64,000 nucleotides of DNA from Acanthaster planci (GCF_001949145.1 NW_019091361.1:65896-129895); one strand, 5' to 3'. Shown: positions 11,269 through 58,046, numbered from the stretch's first letter. Translations and numbers: made by a program. Notes: generated from the sequence alone by a model not told the origin.

Positions 11269-13956
11269 AAAGTGTTGCGTGCACACTCTACGAGTTGCAT
11301 TGGAGAATGGGTGAAAATAGTCCACGACAATGGTAAAAATTAATGTTACATCCGACTATACATGTATTTTACGGTTTTTGTCTTTGGTGGTGATATGTCA
11401 AATTTCTTATCCCACCAGCTGTGGAAATAAGGACGTGTAGGAGTTACAGACGTCAAATTGGCTCTTTGGAAAAGGTAGAATTGTTGACAATTTTAGTTAT
11501 AGAATTTTTTGCCCAGTTTTGCACCCTTTATATCCTGGACTCCTTCTGTAACGTAGTACGGTCAGGGAGTCCACCTGGGCTAGTCCTACATGTAATTACA
11601 AATTATCACCTGAAATGGGATGCCTGGTCATGTTGGCCACTGTCATGCAGGTGGATAAGTGGTTTAGGCATGTTGAGTGGGGGAAACTGGAAAAAACCTT
11701 GTTGAGTATTTACTTTGGTATATTCTATATTGCATTTGAGGTCAAAAGGTCAAGGGTCAAGGTCAAAATGGTTAAAACAACAGAAATCTTGTCAGCACAA
11801 TAAATTGAGAGCTACACTACAGTACTTGACATGTGGGTTTACATGTAAATTTGGTTCATGGATTGTTGTTGGTAGTCCTAAGGAATCTAGTGCATTTGGT
11901 GCACCAGGTTGTTGGGCACTTTTTGCCGTACTACATTTTTGGCACATTACAAGAAAGACTGACAGTCTTTCAGCATTTTGACCTTTTCTTGGCTGTGCTA
12001 CAAGAAACAATTAAGCTCTTGGATCTTTTGTTACAACAGATAAATGGTGGATCTACAGTAAATATTTGTAGTACTGTAGGTCTACAGCAATATGGTGAAC
12101 ACAAAAACATTTATACCTTGATCGGATGTATGTTTTTAACCCTATATGTACGTATATTGTACCAGTTCATGTAGCTTAGTACTACAGCTAAAAATACTCT
12201 GGCCGACACTGTACGTGTACTGTACATGTGTTCATGAACATGTACCGGTAATTATTATAACTTATTAATTACATACTGTAGGACAAATTTTATTTGTACT
12301 ACATGCGTCTTAGTTTTTATGAAAAATTTTTCACTCAGAAGATGAAAAACATTTTGAGAAGTTGAGAACATTTTGAGAAACAAGTTACAGGCTTCATTCT
12401 TTACAGTAGCCACCAGCAGCCACTGCTGCGATGCCCCAGTGAATTATCGTGATGCCCTCTGAAAATAGCATGTACATGTACCTTCCAGCCACTTGGCCTA
12501 CGTGCCCCTCTTCAATGATCACTATATGTAGGCGCCCATGTATTTTAAAAGTGTATTCCACTTTCAAGTTACCCTTTAGTGCCAGCATTTCTATCAACGG
12601 TCAGCCAGCCGCACTGAGCACTATTTTTTTCACGGACTTTGTTTTGCATCGCCCTGTAGACAACATGGTGTAGCAACCATATCAACGTACACACACATGT
12701 AGTTGGGTTATGTGATTCTAAAAAGTCACACCAGACTACTTTTATACATACGATAGACTGGTTACAAGTCACACCACAGAATTACACATTCTGCACCTTT
12801 GGATTCTGTACATTGCGTTGAGACCGAGTCACTATTTTTTTGCGAATTGTGGATGGGAGTACTCGAGTATGACTCAGTGTATTTTTTCCTCGCTATTTCA
12901 CTGTACTGGTATGTATTTACGCGGGGTCCAGCTGGGTTCTATATTGGATAAATGTTTGTGACTCGACGACCGACTTGCTTGAATTGCATTGTTTGTGAGT
13001 AATTACATTGATTTTCATTATACAGTGTTGCCTTTATGGCATCATGAAAGGTAATTAGACACAACACCAAAATGGTAAATTAAAGTTAGTACAGTATTAT
13101 TTCTTTTTATTTTTTACAATTGAACCAGACTGCTCAGCATGTGAACAGAAACAATGAAACTTGCAGGTTGAAAGTTAAATAATGTGTTGAATTTGAAGGA
13201 AAGTCTGTCAAAGTCACCAACAAGTAAAAGTTTCAAAATGGTCTCAGTGCCCTTTCAGTTGGCCTTGGTGCCCTTTGGTTTTTGGGAGCATTCAAGGCCA
13301 AAGTGGCCTTGACCCTCTGAAGCTTAAGGTTGAAGACAAGTTGAGAACTGCATACGTTTTTTAAGTAACTGGTGATGTACGTACATATTATGGTGGATGG
13401 CTTCTGCTAAGGGACAACTTTAGATAGCACCATTTAAATAGTGTACATTGTGTTGGGGTGTGGCACCTCGAGAAATATTTTCAAATTAAATAGATAATTT
13501 TCTAAGAGTTAAAGTAAGAGTGCATTTGTTGTGAACTTTCCAAGGAGGTTGGACTTCAGTAGCATCCTGCTCTGTGTGGTACTGCTACATGTAATTGAAA
13601 TTACGGAACGTACATGTACGGTAGAAGCGAAGACAACCAAGAGCTAATGTACAACAGGTACATGTACCCATGCGTTTGTAATCTCAGCACCACATTGCGA
13701 GTGCGTGTACATGTACAGTATGCTTGTGTATGCAATGCAACCACTTGCACGAGTTGCTACAGGTACAAGACTGCTTACAGGTACAAGTTGAAACTCATGA
13801 TGCATGATACATGTACATGTGCTGTAGCTGGCCGCGTCACTAGATGTATGATTAGTGACAGAGGTTTCGTGCAGAACTTGTTGAGCTGTTTTGCACTTCA
13901 GCACAGTACTAAAGACTACTGTTTAAACTGCTTAATCTGATCCATTTAAAGGCCTA
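11269..13956. other. Intergenic region, no recognised gene
   Basis: Several open frames of 60-113 codons occur, but none shows a recognisable domain or exon-like splice borders. TACATG/GTAC words become frequent from about 12200 onward. Confidence 0.4.
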
Positions 13957-14508
13957 CTGCACAGTAAAGTCAAGAATTTTCTGCTTTCTGAAGTCAAATT
14001 CTGCTTTCTTCGGCTTTCTAAATTTTGTGTACAAAAACTGTGTGTGACTGTACATCTGTACTGTAGGCCTACATTTACCGTACATCTACAGGTATCTTTG
14101 GCATAATGATACATGCAGGGCCTACATGCACTATGCTACTGTGATCTTGGTCTGGTCCCTGTCCCTATTGATCTATTCATAAAGCCATGAGACGTCTGGG
14201 CACTATGTACAGAACGGGGACCCCTGTGATCTCCGCGTTGCGGAGCCGGAGTAAATCAATACCAAATTCTGCGATATCGCAAAGGAAAAATAGGAGGGGA
14301 AACGCCACAAATGTTACTTTCAAAATGAGTTAAACAGTAAAAAATGAGTTGTCGTTCCTAATTTGGGTTCATATTTATTTGATTGATTGTGTAGAAACAT
14401 CAAAAATATTTTTTTTTTCTGAGAATTGCATTTTCCGTTTTCTTCCCCCAAATCCACGATTTTTGCTGATTTTCCGCAAAGCGGAAAACTCTTGACTTTA
14501 CTGTACAG
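13957..14508. mobile_element. TIR element of about 550 bp
   Basis: The left end CTGCACAGTAAAGTCAAGA and the right end TCTTGACTTTACTGTACAG form inverted repeats of about 25-35 bases that run into TTTTCTGC/GCGGAAAA. TA dinucleotides flank both ends or lie within one base of them, as expected for a Tc1/mariner-like target. The interior has no transposase reading frame, so it is non-autonomous. Confidence 0.6.
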
Positions 14509-14840
14509 TTACATACGTGTACGATCTAGCAACTTCATTTGCTAAAGGACGACATATTCCTTCAAAATTCACACAGAAAAGAAAATCAATCTATATTTTG
14601 AAAAGCAGGACAGTACAGCTTCAACAAAATTAATTAGAACTGTGGAAAAAAAGGTTTCAACTTACCCCATGGTCCAACTATGTCTTCCTGATTTAACCTC
14701 AAATTTAACTTATTACTAAATTAACTCATTTTAGTTTGAATTTGGTTGGGTAAATTGTATTGAAATTCACAAATTTTCCTAAGCTTGTAAATCTTGTTTA
14801 TACTGATGAATTAGAATCTGAACATGCCAATGTTATGACA

Positions 14841-15090
14841 TACATGTACAAGTAGGTACATGTACACGCACACATGTGCACTGGTACAGTCAATGGATAT
14901 TTTCATGTACATGTCCATGTACAGTATACATGTACATGTACTCAGGCATTGTATCAAATTGTATACTGACGTACATGTAATGTACATGTAGATACATCTA
15001 CATGTCCATATACGGTACACAGCATCAAGGACAATGATTTGTGCTGATATTGCCTCGGTTACTGTACATGTACATATATGTACATGTAAA
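14841..15090. repeat. Dense TACATG / GTACAT word cluster
   Basis: Repeated interspersed copies of TACATGTACATGTA and GTAC-centred words. This is low-complexity palindromic sequence; overlapping open frames rich in Met-Tyr, Val-His or Thr-Cys are artefacts of it. Confidence 0.8.
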
Positions 15091-16334
15091 TTTTTATAAC
15101 GGTGCATGTTCATCATACTAATGGATTATGCTAAGCTGACAGAGATATGACCTACTGGTACCTGATAATGAGTACATTATTTTACATTTTAAAATACTAC
15201 ATGTACTGGTTTACTGTACGTGTGTTAATTCATACTTTCCATGTTTGAAGGATACCATATCATTTGCGTACATATACCTGTATCTTCGTTCTGACAGGTT
15301 ATCTTTTTGAAAACGTAATAAGAAAAAACAAACAACTTGGAAGAGAATTCTTTGGCCCATTAGGGGTCCCTTTTGATTAAAAAAAATTCTGTGTACAGTA
15401 CATCGTCTACAAGTGTTAACACACCCTTGCAATCCTCATACATGTACTTAAAGGCAGACACCTGAGTAATATTTTAAGCAAAAAGGCCACAAGGCACAAC
15501 CTCTGACGAATCAGAAAACGGATGACGTCAGGTGACGGAAAGAGCATTTTTTTCCCTACCCAGCCCAGAGGGGTAAAATCAGTAGGCAGACACATACGTG
15601 TACATGTACACAAGTATTGCGATCTTATGCATGCATCGTCGTAGACAAACGCTAGTGATGATGATGAGGAGGATGATGCTATGCTTAGATACAAGGGAGT
15701 GGTAATAAGATGAGGCAGATGGCTTGATCTACATGTATGGTGCAAGAAAATAGGATTTTATATGTGTGTGTGTGCGTGTCACACTATTAAAACAGGTAGG
15801 TTGAGTGGTTGTCGGTATTAAGTGGTGAACAATGAAGAGTCAAAAATCATGCTGCCTTTGCTCTGACTTTTAGCAATACAAACTGTGTCATTTTTTTCTG
15901 TTAGTCATTGTTTCTATGAAACTATGATTGGCAAATCTGCTGTTCTCAAAATACCCAATATGTACATATAACAGGAGGCCTGAATGTATGGACAGGTACC
16001 ATTGAAATTGCACAGTGCACATGTACCTATGTAAACTGTTACATGTAATGAAATACCCTTTCCTGCAAGCAGGCACATGTACATTTATTACGACATTTCA
16101 GGTGTGCATAGAAACTTGTACATGTACCATGCACATACATTGGATGTATCGTACAGTAATACCGGTACATGTACGCATGTACGTACTAACCGTATGTATG
16201 TAGTGGGACTACTTTAAGGTAATAAGGTATATTGCATCATGGCTGCATTAAGGGTTATTACAAGTATGTGTAATGGTCCTTAGCAGCCTACGTTGTATTC
16301 AAGACAATCCTACCGTAGATAAAAAAACTGAGAG

Positions 16335-16500
16335 CATGCATGCATGTACATGTACATTACATATATACATACATGTACACTTCAGATCTGTACATGTACA
16401 TACATACCGGACACACCTGCCTGTACGTACAGGTGTACATGTACATGTACTGTAGATGTGCTGTTAAAGACATGACAGTAACACATGTACATGTGTACAT
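16335..16500. repeat. Dense TACATG / CCGGTAC word cluster
   Basis: Short arrays of GCATGCATG, TACATGTACAT and GTACAGGTGTAC, similar to the cluster 1.4 kb upstream. Nearly every word is its own reverse complement. Confidence 0.75.
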
Positions 16501-16589
16501 GAACTTACGGTACTCGTTCATGTACATAATGTATACATGTATTTTAGAATTAGTCATGCACAACTTTATTTGTCTTGATTTGTTTTTTA

Positions 16590-16900
16590 TATCGAACAAG
16601 TACCGGTATGTTTCATCACCACTCTCGAGATCGGTTGCACCAAAGATTCTGAATAATCTCCCATACACCATCACAGCTGCTGATTCTTAATTGAGACACA
16701 TTCAGGTCCATGCTAAAAGGCACATCTCCTTGCCCAACTGTAGTTTTGAGCCCTCTTTGTTCACACACAATCATTGACATTCAGACTACTAACTGTGATA
16801 ATGGTGGGAATCAGAGCCAATTGCCGTGATGAGTGCCTTATATGTCAGATAGGGGTTCTATAGTGTAAATTATTATTATGATTATTATTTATTTAACCTC
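16590..16900 (+). mobile_element. Degraded 3' end of a non-LTR retrotransposon
   Basis: The + strand encodes SVAPKILNNLPYTITAADS, then after a stop and a frameshift FRSMLKG. The pattern (W/I)NxLP followed by a hydrophobic-A-S block and F(K/R)SxLK is typical of the C terminus of CR1/L2/Jockey-type reverse transcriptases. About 200 bases downstream is a TTATTATTATGATTATTA tail (16870-16895), as expected for such elements. The upstream part of the ORF is missing, consistent with 5' truncation. Confidence 0.45.
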
Positions 16901-17395
16901 AACAACAAAACAACAAACATCCAAAAGAGATACATTGTAAGCAGTAGCAGAAAACAAACAAGCAAAAACAAAACAATATAAGGTAAAATAAAGGTACACA
17001 TACAGTGCAAACAGGCAACTAGATAAAACAGCCAGGATGCGATCAAAACGAGACGGAGCTTGATGTATGTGAGGAGCACATGGGTGTGAGAAACTGAAAA
17101 TGATCTCTGACATATACACCCCTCAGAAGAAAAGACAGGACAAAATGAGAAGGCCTAGACTATGCGGGTCAGGGAAGATAAAGTAAATTTAATTACTGTT
17201 GCTTGAAAAAAAGTCACCCCGCACAGTACATTACACACACCTGCATGTTCCATCCACTGTATATGTACATATAAGTCTGGGTAGAAATTAACATTGTAGT
17301 TATAAGTACATAAATGTACATGTACATGTTAAGTGCTTGTACATGTACATGTACATTGTACTGAACGTACATGTAAATGCATATAGTGCAGTGCA

Positions 17396-17618
17396 TTAAC
17401 CCTAACTTTCCCTAATCACACAGAATTCAACACCAGTAAAGTGTGTGAATTTGTGGCACTGGGTACTGTACCCCTAAACTGCTCGTGCATGACATGGGTT
17501 CAGGCATACCCAAAATAAACAGAGGCCAACAGTTTTTGTGCACAGTTTACCATATGGTGTTGGAATGTGTGTGAATGGGTATGGTTCCTAGTAAGTCACT
17601 CAGGGGAGTTAGGGTTAA
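17396..17618. mobile_element. MITE with TTAACCCTAAC ends
   Basis: A 223-bp element starts TTAACCCTAACTTTCCC and ends with the reverse complement type GGGGAGTTAGGGTTAA. The inner parts also pair (CAACACC with GGTGTTGG). It has no coding capacity. A second element with CCCTAACCC-type ends lies at 46774-47070. Confidence 0.6.
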
Positions 17619-18007
17619 AATCTCAAAATGTACCAGTATTCACTCTATGCTGGCTGCCACCATCCGTAGGCATGCACAGCCTGGATCTGGCAGCTTTGCA
17701 CAACAAATATTGCCAATTCAGTGATTCCTGTGGGGTATATTGCTCTGTAATTTTGTGTGTGCTGTGTTACTCAGTCAGTCAGTTATACCATGTGATTGGA
17801 TAGTGTGTTAAAAAGCTGCGTTGACATGATACTGTCGCGATTGTACATGTACAAGCTGCCACTTCGAGGCTTTGCATGCTTACGGCGGCAGTGTGCAAAG
17901 AGCAAATGCCATACACTAGCAGTACATGCATATTCAGTATCGGCAATCACGGAGGTATATAAAAAACCTGGACTTGCAACACCTTTGTGTGAAAAAGAAG
18001 CCAACCA

Positions 18008-18126
18008 GCGGCCATTTTACCGAGCCGAATACAAAAGCGTGGGTTGGCTCCCTTCTGTTGACGTCAGGAAGCACAAAGGCGGGCATTGCCAGGAAAGTCT
18101 TGTATTCGGCTCGGTAAAATGGCCGC
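18008..18126. repeat. Perfect 27-bp inverted repeat, 65-bp spacer
   Basis: Positions 18008-18034 are the exact reverse complement of 18100-18126 (GCGGCCATTTTACCGAGCCG and onward), separated by 65 bases. It lies about 200 bases before the exon carrying the KLC start codon. A recently inserted MITE is the likely source. Confidence 0.85.
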
Positions 18127-18368
18127 GAGTGGATTCAATGACTCTATAAGCTGAAGGGCATTGCGAGTCCAGATTTTATTATACAAGTCCGTGTCAGCAA
18201 TGCCTAAATGCCCTGGAACAGCACATGTACATGTACATTGTAGCTTTTATGTGCATACATAGGCAGGTACATACTGTATGCATATACAGTCCTCTAAAAT
18301 CTTGATTCCTTTTTGTTTATCTTTGCAGATACACTGACTGAAATTCTTCCCCTGTATCGTGTCCCACC

Positions 18369-51366
<32,998 letters not shown>

Positions 51367-51947
51367 CCAATCAACACTCCTCCAGCCTCTGTAACATAAA
51401 CAGATCCTTCCTTGCTACCAATATGTCGTCACTGTGGCTTGAACTGCACCCTGGTTACCAGCCATTTCCTGTGTATTTTTTCAGAAACGGATGTAAATGT
51501 CAGTGTTCTATTTGCATTCTAGTGTAAACTGCAGTTAATTGAATTGTATAAAATAGAAAGGTACTGTAATCCAGGAGACTTGGTGGCAGTGTTTAGTGAA
51601 AGCATGGTACATGGTTGTATGAAATCAGTAGCTCTTTAGAAACAGAGTATGAAGCAGAGTCTACCGTTGCTATGAAATTATAACTTACAAGGTAAGTTTG
51701 TAACATAATCTTGGATCAGGTTTTTTTTTGTTATCCCCTGTTGGTTGTTCAATATTTAAAAGGATGAGGTCTGCAGCTCTGATCTTTGTGATGACTTCCC
51801 AGTTGCTTACCTAAAAAGGTCCACTGCCCATTGAATGTATTTGTGTGTACATTTATATGAAATGGCTACAAATGTATTTGTGTCATCAATGTGTTGGGTT
51901 TTTCTGTTGATTTTGTTTGTCTTTACCACTTTGTTTTTGTTTTGTAG

Positions 51948-52012
51948 ATGATTTACTAAGTGTTGATATAAAAGGAGTGCAGGAACAAGTCGAGGAGCCT
52001 CCAGTTATTTGA
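51948..52012 (+). CDS. KLC: Alternative KLC terminal exon, DDLLSV tail
   Basis: A long pyrimidine tract and TTTTGTAG precede this exon. Joined in phase 1 to exon 14 it encodes DDLLSVDIKGVQEQVEEPPVI then TGA at 52010-52012 (isoform of 664 residues). The acidic tail is unlike the GNY end. It lies 592 bases downstream of exon 14. Confidence 0.55.
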
Positions 52013-55000
52013 AAAGGTTGAAGACGTTCAGTTGTTGATGCTTTCTTTCACGTATTTCAGGGAATATTCTTGGACTTTTCTCTTGGCTTGAACCTTTAGG
52101 TTTCAAAAACAACATACAGCCATACATATAGCAACTAACCTCACTTACTCTTACGCTCGCTCTTGACCTTTTTTGGCATAGGAAAATATACAGGCATCTA
52201 AAAACGAAAGCAATGTTAGTGGTTAATGGTGGAGCACTGCCTTAACTGCCAAACAAAATCTTCGCATGTCTATTATTTAAGCACCTGTCATACTCAGTTT
52301 GTGAAAACTGAGCTGTAAAATCTAGCTGCGCTTGAAATGCAAGTTGAGGGATAAATTTCAAAAAGCTGTTGCCAACACTGGAAGGATTCGCTTGGAAAAA
52401 GATATCCTGTTGAGATGTCATGCACTTTGCATTGCTGCGTACTGTTTCAATAACAAGTTCAGCCATTTGCATGAATGCATGTGGTGACACAAACATTCAT
52501 CCCAAGCCAAGTGGTTGTGAATTAGCTTCACTGAGTTGAATTTTGTCAGAAGCTGCCTTTATTTTGGAAAGTTGCCAATGAGTATTCCCTTTTCACGTTC
52601 TCAACAACAATACATAAAACATAATGTGGAGAAATCTTCATGGGTCATCTGTGACATGGGTTGATTCATTCTCATTTTTAGTAATCAGCATTCATTGACA
52701 GGTCACCACGCAAGTCATTTAATACATATACATGAACACTGTCAATTGGCTACTCAGTCAGCATTCTTGGAAATGAGATCACAAAGCATGCTTTCCTGTA
52801 TACAAATAACATCGTATGGGATAAATGAAAAGCTATGAGACAAATAGACACCTGTTGTTTCCTGTCTTCTTGGCTTGATCTGGAGGCTCAATGTGCTTTT
52901 GGCCTTGTCTGTTTGCATCTTACAGTCTGTCTCTAGATACGAGTGGTGCTGGGTAGAAAATAGTCTGAACAAACCATTTCCTGAATTGTCAGGTTAAATG
53001 AATAAATAAGCCTATACGACATTTATTTGACCCATTTTGTTTTTATTTTCAGAATTTTGATGCCGGTAAATTTCTACCTGTATATTCAAACAACAGGGAA
53101 TGGGGAAGAGAATAGTTTGGTTTCAGACAGAGAGTTAGGTTTGGGATGGAATGGTCAAGATATTTATAAGTGTCTGGTTCAGATTAAACTTACAAATCCA
53201 TTACTCATTGTACTGAAGACTCTGGCTTTTGTGATGTTAAGCAGTTGAAGCTAAAACACATCAATACCCCCCTCTTCAGTTCATGCTACTCCACCACAGT
53301 CTATAAATCAAGTCTCCACAAGTCAGTCTCAGGTCATCCAGTTTCAAATTTGCATTAGTACAGTAGTTCAAAGGTGAGATTGAGTCAAGTTTTTTCTGAT
53401 TTCATGATTTTTTCATCAGGATTTTTCAAACAATTGAGAAAATGCCAAGATTCTCATAAAGGTTTTTCTGCTAAAAGTTAATATGGAACACACAAATGGG
53501 TATTTTAAGGAGTTCCTTTAGGAAGACACAAATGTATACCATAGACCCTGGTGTGCTGCTGCGGGACCCTCAAATCCTCTGGTGATTATTTTGTGACTAT
53601 TTTGAGTTGTAGCCCAAGCATGTTTTTTTTATCATTTAGGGCAGTTCTTTCAGTTTGACTTGTGATTCATGTAAATTCAACTAAGGCTACGTGTACATTC
53701 CTTTCCCAACCCTGGTCACCAGTAGAAAGACATGTACATGTATTTCATTCTATTTATTTGACCAATTCCAGGAAATTCATTCTCAAACCAACTCTCTGCA
53801 TCTGTTTTTAACCAGGCACCATTGTTGCATCATTCTCATGATTTTTCACTGCATCTGCCATACAAGTCTCCTATCACATCATGTATATATAGTAAGAAAC
53901 CTTGTTGTAAAACTGGTGTAGTCATGTGGAAGGTGTGGTTTGTAATTTGGGGATTTTGGGGGGATAGCAGGGTTTTGTCAGTTGTAATATAAGCTGATGG
54001 CTTTGCTTGGTAAGTCGTAGCTTCAGGACTGTGAAGAGTTACCTATTGGCATAAAAATTGAACCTACATGTATAACTAAGATTAGTAAGCAAACTTGTGT
54101 GTGTACATAATGTTTAACTGACTTCAAAACAAAGAGGAAATTTGTCAAGAAAATTGAATTTAAAATGAATAGGATGTGCAGTGCATGAAACCACAAGATG
54201 AGATTTGATAGCTGAGCTAAATCCAACTTACTCTGGCTTTTCCAACCATTTCTTCTTCATATACGACAAAGGTCTCGCAGACATTTGAAAAAAAAAAGTT
54301 TCAAGAAGAGAAACACATAGAAAAAGTGTTTGAAAGCATTTGGCTTGATTTGTGTAGAGTCTGATTCTGCCCAGTTTACCATAATCAACATTTGAAAGAG
54401 CCTCTGTAGGTTTGATTTTAGCCCTATTTGGAAGGTTGGTTTTCCTGGAATACTCAAGTCTGTGTGTGCACTGAAACTTTTTTCCTGCTTGATCCCCTCA
54501 TTGGTAGTGACTGAAGATAGCCTAGTGTCCCAAAACCACATTATTTTCTCTTTCTGTATTTAAAATGAAGATACTAGGTTCCAGTAGTAAATTCCTCTAG
54601 TGATACAAATTCTATGGTTTATGTTTCTTCAAGATGTATTTATATTTGAAAGATCTGTAACATTTTTGCTTTTTATTGACAACACTAACAATTTGTGTGT
54701 GGTTTGAAGTCAGTTTTTTATTTTGTCAGAGATGTAATTCCATTACCCAGTAATTCAATCCTTTTGAAACCAGTACAGTTATTTTTAGGAGGATCTGAGT
54801 CTGGCGACCATAAGCCTGTTGTACTAAAGCAGTAAAGCTCACTCATTTTAGAGAGACTGGCATATTATCACAACCCGACTGGTGAATTTCTTGTGTTTAT
54901 TGTAATTATAGTCTTTTAAAGTAAATAATATATGTATCTACATAGCTAGTTGTAAATGTGTAATTAATGTAAGTTACATTACTTGAAATGCTTTGCTACA

Positions 55001-55209
55001 GTTATTTTCGCATTGGTAATTGGTACACTTCTGTTTGAAACAGCAAACATTGTGTGATGAACTCTCTGATATTTCCATCCTTACTGAACATGTTTGGACA
55101 ACGACGTAATGAATTCAACCCCAGACCAGAATTGTAAAGTAAACTAGTAGAAACAAACGTACAACACAAGTCTTGAGAAAGAGACATGTATTTGTTCGCT
55201 TCAGTGTAG
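52013..55209 (+). other. KLC 3' UTR and downstream intronic sequence
   Basis: Mostly non-coding. A canonical AATAAA at 53001-53006 could end transcripts using the DDLLSV tail. No other gene was recognised. A strong acceptor at 53051 is followed at once by a stop in the KLC frame. Confidence 0.55.
53001..53006 (+). other. Possible polyadenylation signal
   Basis: AATAAATAAG, about 990 bases after the stop of the DDLLSV tail exon. Candidate signal only. Confidence 0.3.
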
Positions 55210-55212
55210 TAG

Positions 55213-55247
55213 CCACGTCAAGAGACCAGAAAACCCACTTGGAACAG
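55213..55247 (+). CDS. KLC: Candidate distal KLC tail exon A
   Basis: Acceptor GTGTAGTAG (two in-frame AGs, at 55209 and 55212) and donor GTGAGT. Joined in phase 1 to exon 14 it encodes (V)ATSRDQKTHLEQ and ends in phase 0. It forms a chain with the next two exons. Confidence 0.48.
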
Positions 55248-58046
55248 GTGAGTGTTGATGTGATCACATACATACTAGGTTTAGCATTGTGGTTATCCGT
55301 CCATTGTGGCGCGTCATTCTTATTTAGATGTTAACTTTGACAGTAGATTTAACCAGTGCCAATCATTATACATAATGATTTCTCTGTTTGGTTATTTTCA
55401 ATTCACATCCACATTCTTGTGACTTGATCAACTGCAAATTGACAGTGGTCCTTTACTACAGCACAGTGTCATTTGAAATTTAAGCCATTTATGACTAAAA
55501 TATCATTTGAGGAAAGATTTGGGTTAGCCTAAAGAATGTTCACAGATGTCAATAGAAAAATACTGGAATTTGGTTCACATCATATACATCAAAAGCTGTG
55601 ACATGTTCTATCCAGTCGTCTGTGGATTTGCTCTTCAAATCGATAATCCTAAACAACATGCATATCATTGTAAGTCAACTTGTACAAATGTGGAGTCACA
55701 TCCGGTAGAATAAAAAGAACTTGTCTGTTCGTGAAATTTGACATTTTCCTCATTTGGGTCATCCATTAAAACAACATTTGTCTTTTGACATGCTTTACAT
55801 ATTGTACATGGAGCGGTGCCTTTATTTAGGATGGTCTATACTTAATGCTTAAAGTTTACATGGATACCTGTGAGGTAATATCAAGATGTCCAGTCTTGAT
55901 CATTTCAAATCTTTGTTGGTGGTGCAATTTTTGTAGAAACAAGTACATGTATGTATGTGTTTGAGTATTGACTAGTAGGTAACTTCACTTCGATTGTACT
56001 GCTTGGCCTTGAGTTCGGCGTGTCATCAGCAATCGTGTTGAATGAGACATTTTCGCAATCATATCTACCAGAGGTTGGAATAGAGTTTTTATTTCATCAC
56101 ACCAATTGAAATACTGACTCAGAGAGAACCCCCCGTAAGACAGACCACACCCAGGGTACATCTCTCTCAGGGGTTCCTCTCTAAAGCTTTAACCCTTTCT
56201 AACACATTGTTTAATGTTGGCATTACAACATGGTTACAATTGCTAGGATGAGCATTTTGAAAGGATAGCTGTAATGTATAAATACTGGAAACAAATTCAT
56301 TTTACATGAAAGAGAGAGTGGGAACTGTTCAAGTATGTGCACCTTCAAGACATTTCAAAGTGGTAAACTGAGATATGTAATCACATATTTCGTGGTTTTT
56401 CCAGAAAATATAGAGGGGAAACAGCTTGCAATCATTTCCATTTGAAATTAAGAAAAGGTTTTGGTTTTGGAAAAGGGAAGACCCAGATTGGTTAGCATCA
56501 GGGATTGTTTAGACATTGAAACAACATGCCCTTTCCCCTGCAACTGTCAGATTCAGTGCCGAGTATGGATAGTAAATACAAACATGTAGCAATAGCATCA
56601 CATCCGTTGTGCTGATTTTTTTAACTAAACCTTGAGCAATACTTAACAATGTCATTCATTCGTACAATGTATGGCATTACTGTAGACATTTATTTCTGTG
56701 GATCAAAATACTTGTGTATTTTGAGTTATGGTGTTGGAACTCCCTAACTCGTGTACCCTACGTGTATCAAATGCAATATAATCCTGGTAGATGTCATAGC
56801 TGTAGAGAGGGGTAAAGTAGAAATCATTCAGTTGTAGGTTTTACAGTTCTAGTACAAATTTGCATGCTACATCTGTGGACTAACGTGCCTATAGTGGCCA
56901 CCTTGTTATAGGGGGCACCTGTCCAGACCAAGGTTCCCTAGGTCCAATTAGTGAGAAGTCAAATGTTCAGTGTATCCTGTGACATACCATGGGTCCTTGC
57001 TGTATGGATATACTAGGGTCAATTATAATTTGGTGCCCACTGTATGTGGGTTTGGCAGTTTTTATTCCATGTTTGTGAAACAAAGCAACGATACACCATT
57101 GGTTTGCTTCTCAAAATGTTGATGGTTTGATGTGAAGTCGAGGCTTTGCGATTGCAGCATTTAGGTTGAGTAGCTGTTTGATAACAAAGGGGTCATCAAT
57201 TTGCTTTTCATTTTTACAACGGTATAACAGGAACTCTTGCCCCCGCCCCACTTACCAACTGAAGAGGACAAAAATTGTAATTTATGCTGGGTATTGTCAT
57301 CATTTACTCTGGGTATTGTCATCATTTACTCTGGGTATTGTCGTCATTTACTCTGGGTATTGTCGTCATTTTTAATATTTTGAAATTTGGAAAGCATGGC
57401 TAACTCCCTACCACCCCCCTTTCACCTAACGCACAGTTTGTGCACTCGTGAGAATGATGGGAAGGAATGGATGGCTCATATTAGCGTGCTGTAAATTGCT
57501 TATCTGGTTAATTTTCATGTAAAAGAACTCACTGCAACGTGAGCTACATAAAGTAACTTAGACAATCGTGAAAACTGATGCCAATAAAATAGCTTGGAAA
57601 TATATTCTCATAGTAGTGAGAATAGCTGATTGCTTAAACAATGGTGTATCGAAAGGGCAGATTCACTGTACTAGAGGAATTGATGTTAAACATGAGAATT
57701 TCAAAAACTGGCCAAACATCAAGCACCCTTTCAGTACATGAGGTCTAACCCTGTGCTATCTGGTTTGGTGCCTAGCACCAGACTGAAATCTAAATGACTT
57801 TTGAGCAATAATTTCATATTGGCATGGACTTTTTTAAGGGGAACAAAATTGTTTCACTCGTGTTGCTATGGTTTTCCAGTCATTTTAGTTTTGACTCTGA
57901 GTTACTGGACCATTGTCCACCAGTTATAGTCAGTTTAGTGTCTGTATTAATATTCATATTGAATTCCATTTTAGAGATAAAACTTGCTTTTGGCTCTTTG
58001 TGGTTAAAATTTTTCTTTCTGTTTAATTGAAACAAATTCTCTGCAG
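55248..58046 (+). other. Intronic sequence in distal KLC region
   Basis: No recognised gene. Contains the 22-bp minisatellite at 57287-57374. Confidence 0.5.
57287..57374. repeat. 22-bp minisatellite, four copies
   Basis: Four tandem copies of CTGGGTATTGTCATCATTTA plus CT. The last two share an A-to-G change (GTCGTC), so the array grew by successive duplication. Confidence 0.92.

Noticed and set aside
11833-12174. 113-codon open frame with Leu/Val-rich composition
   Set aside because: It begins in AT-rich intergenic sequence, has no recognisable domain and overlaps an opposite-strand frame of equal quality.
53051-53065. Very good acceptor (long T-rich tract and CAG) after the KLC tail exons
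   Set aside because: In the KLC frame it gives only two codons before a stop, and the following GTAAAT donor would leave an implausibly short exon.
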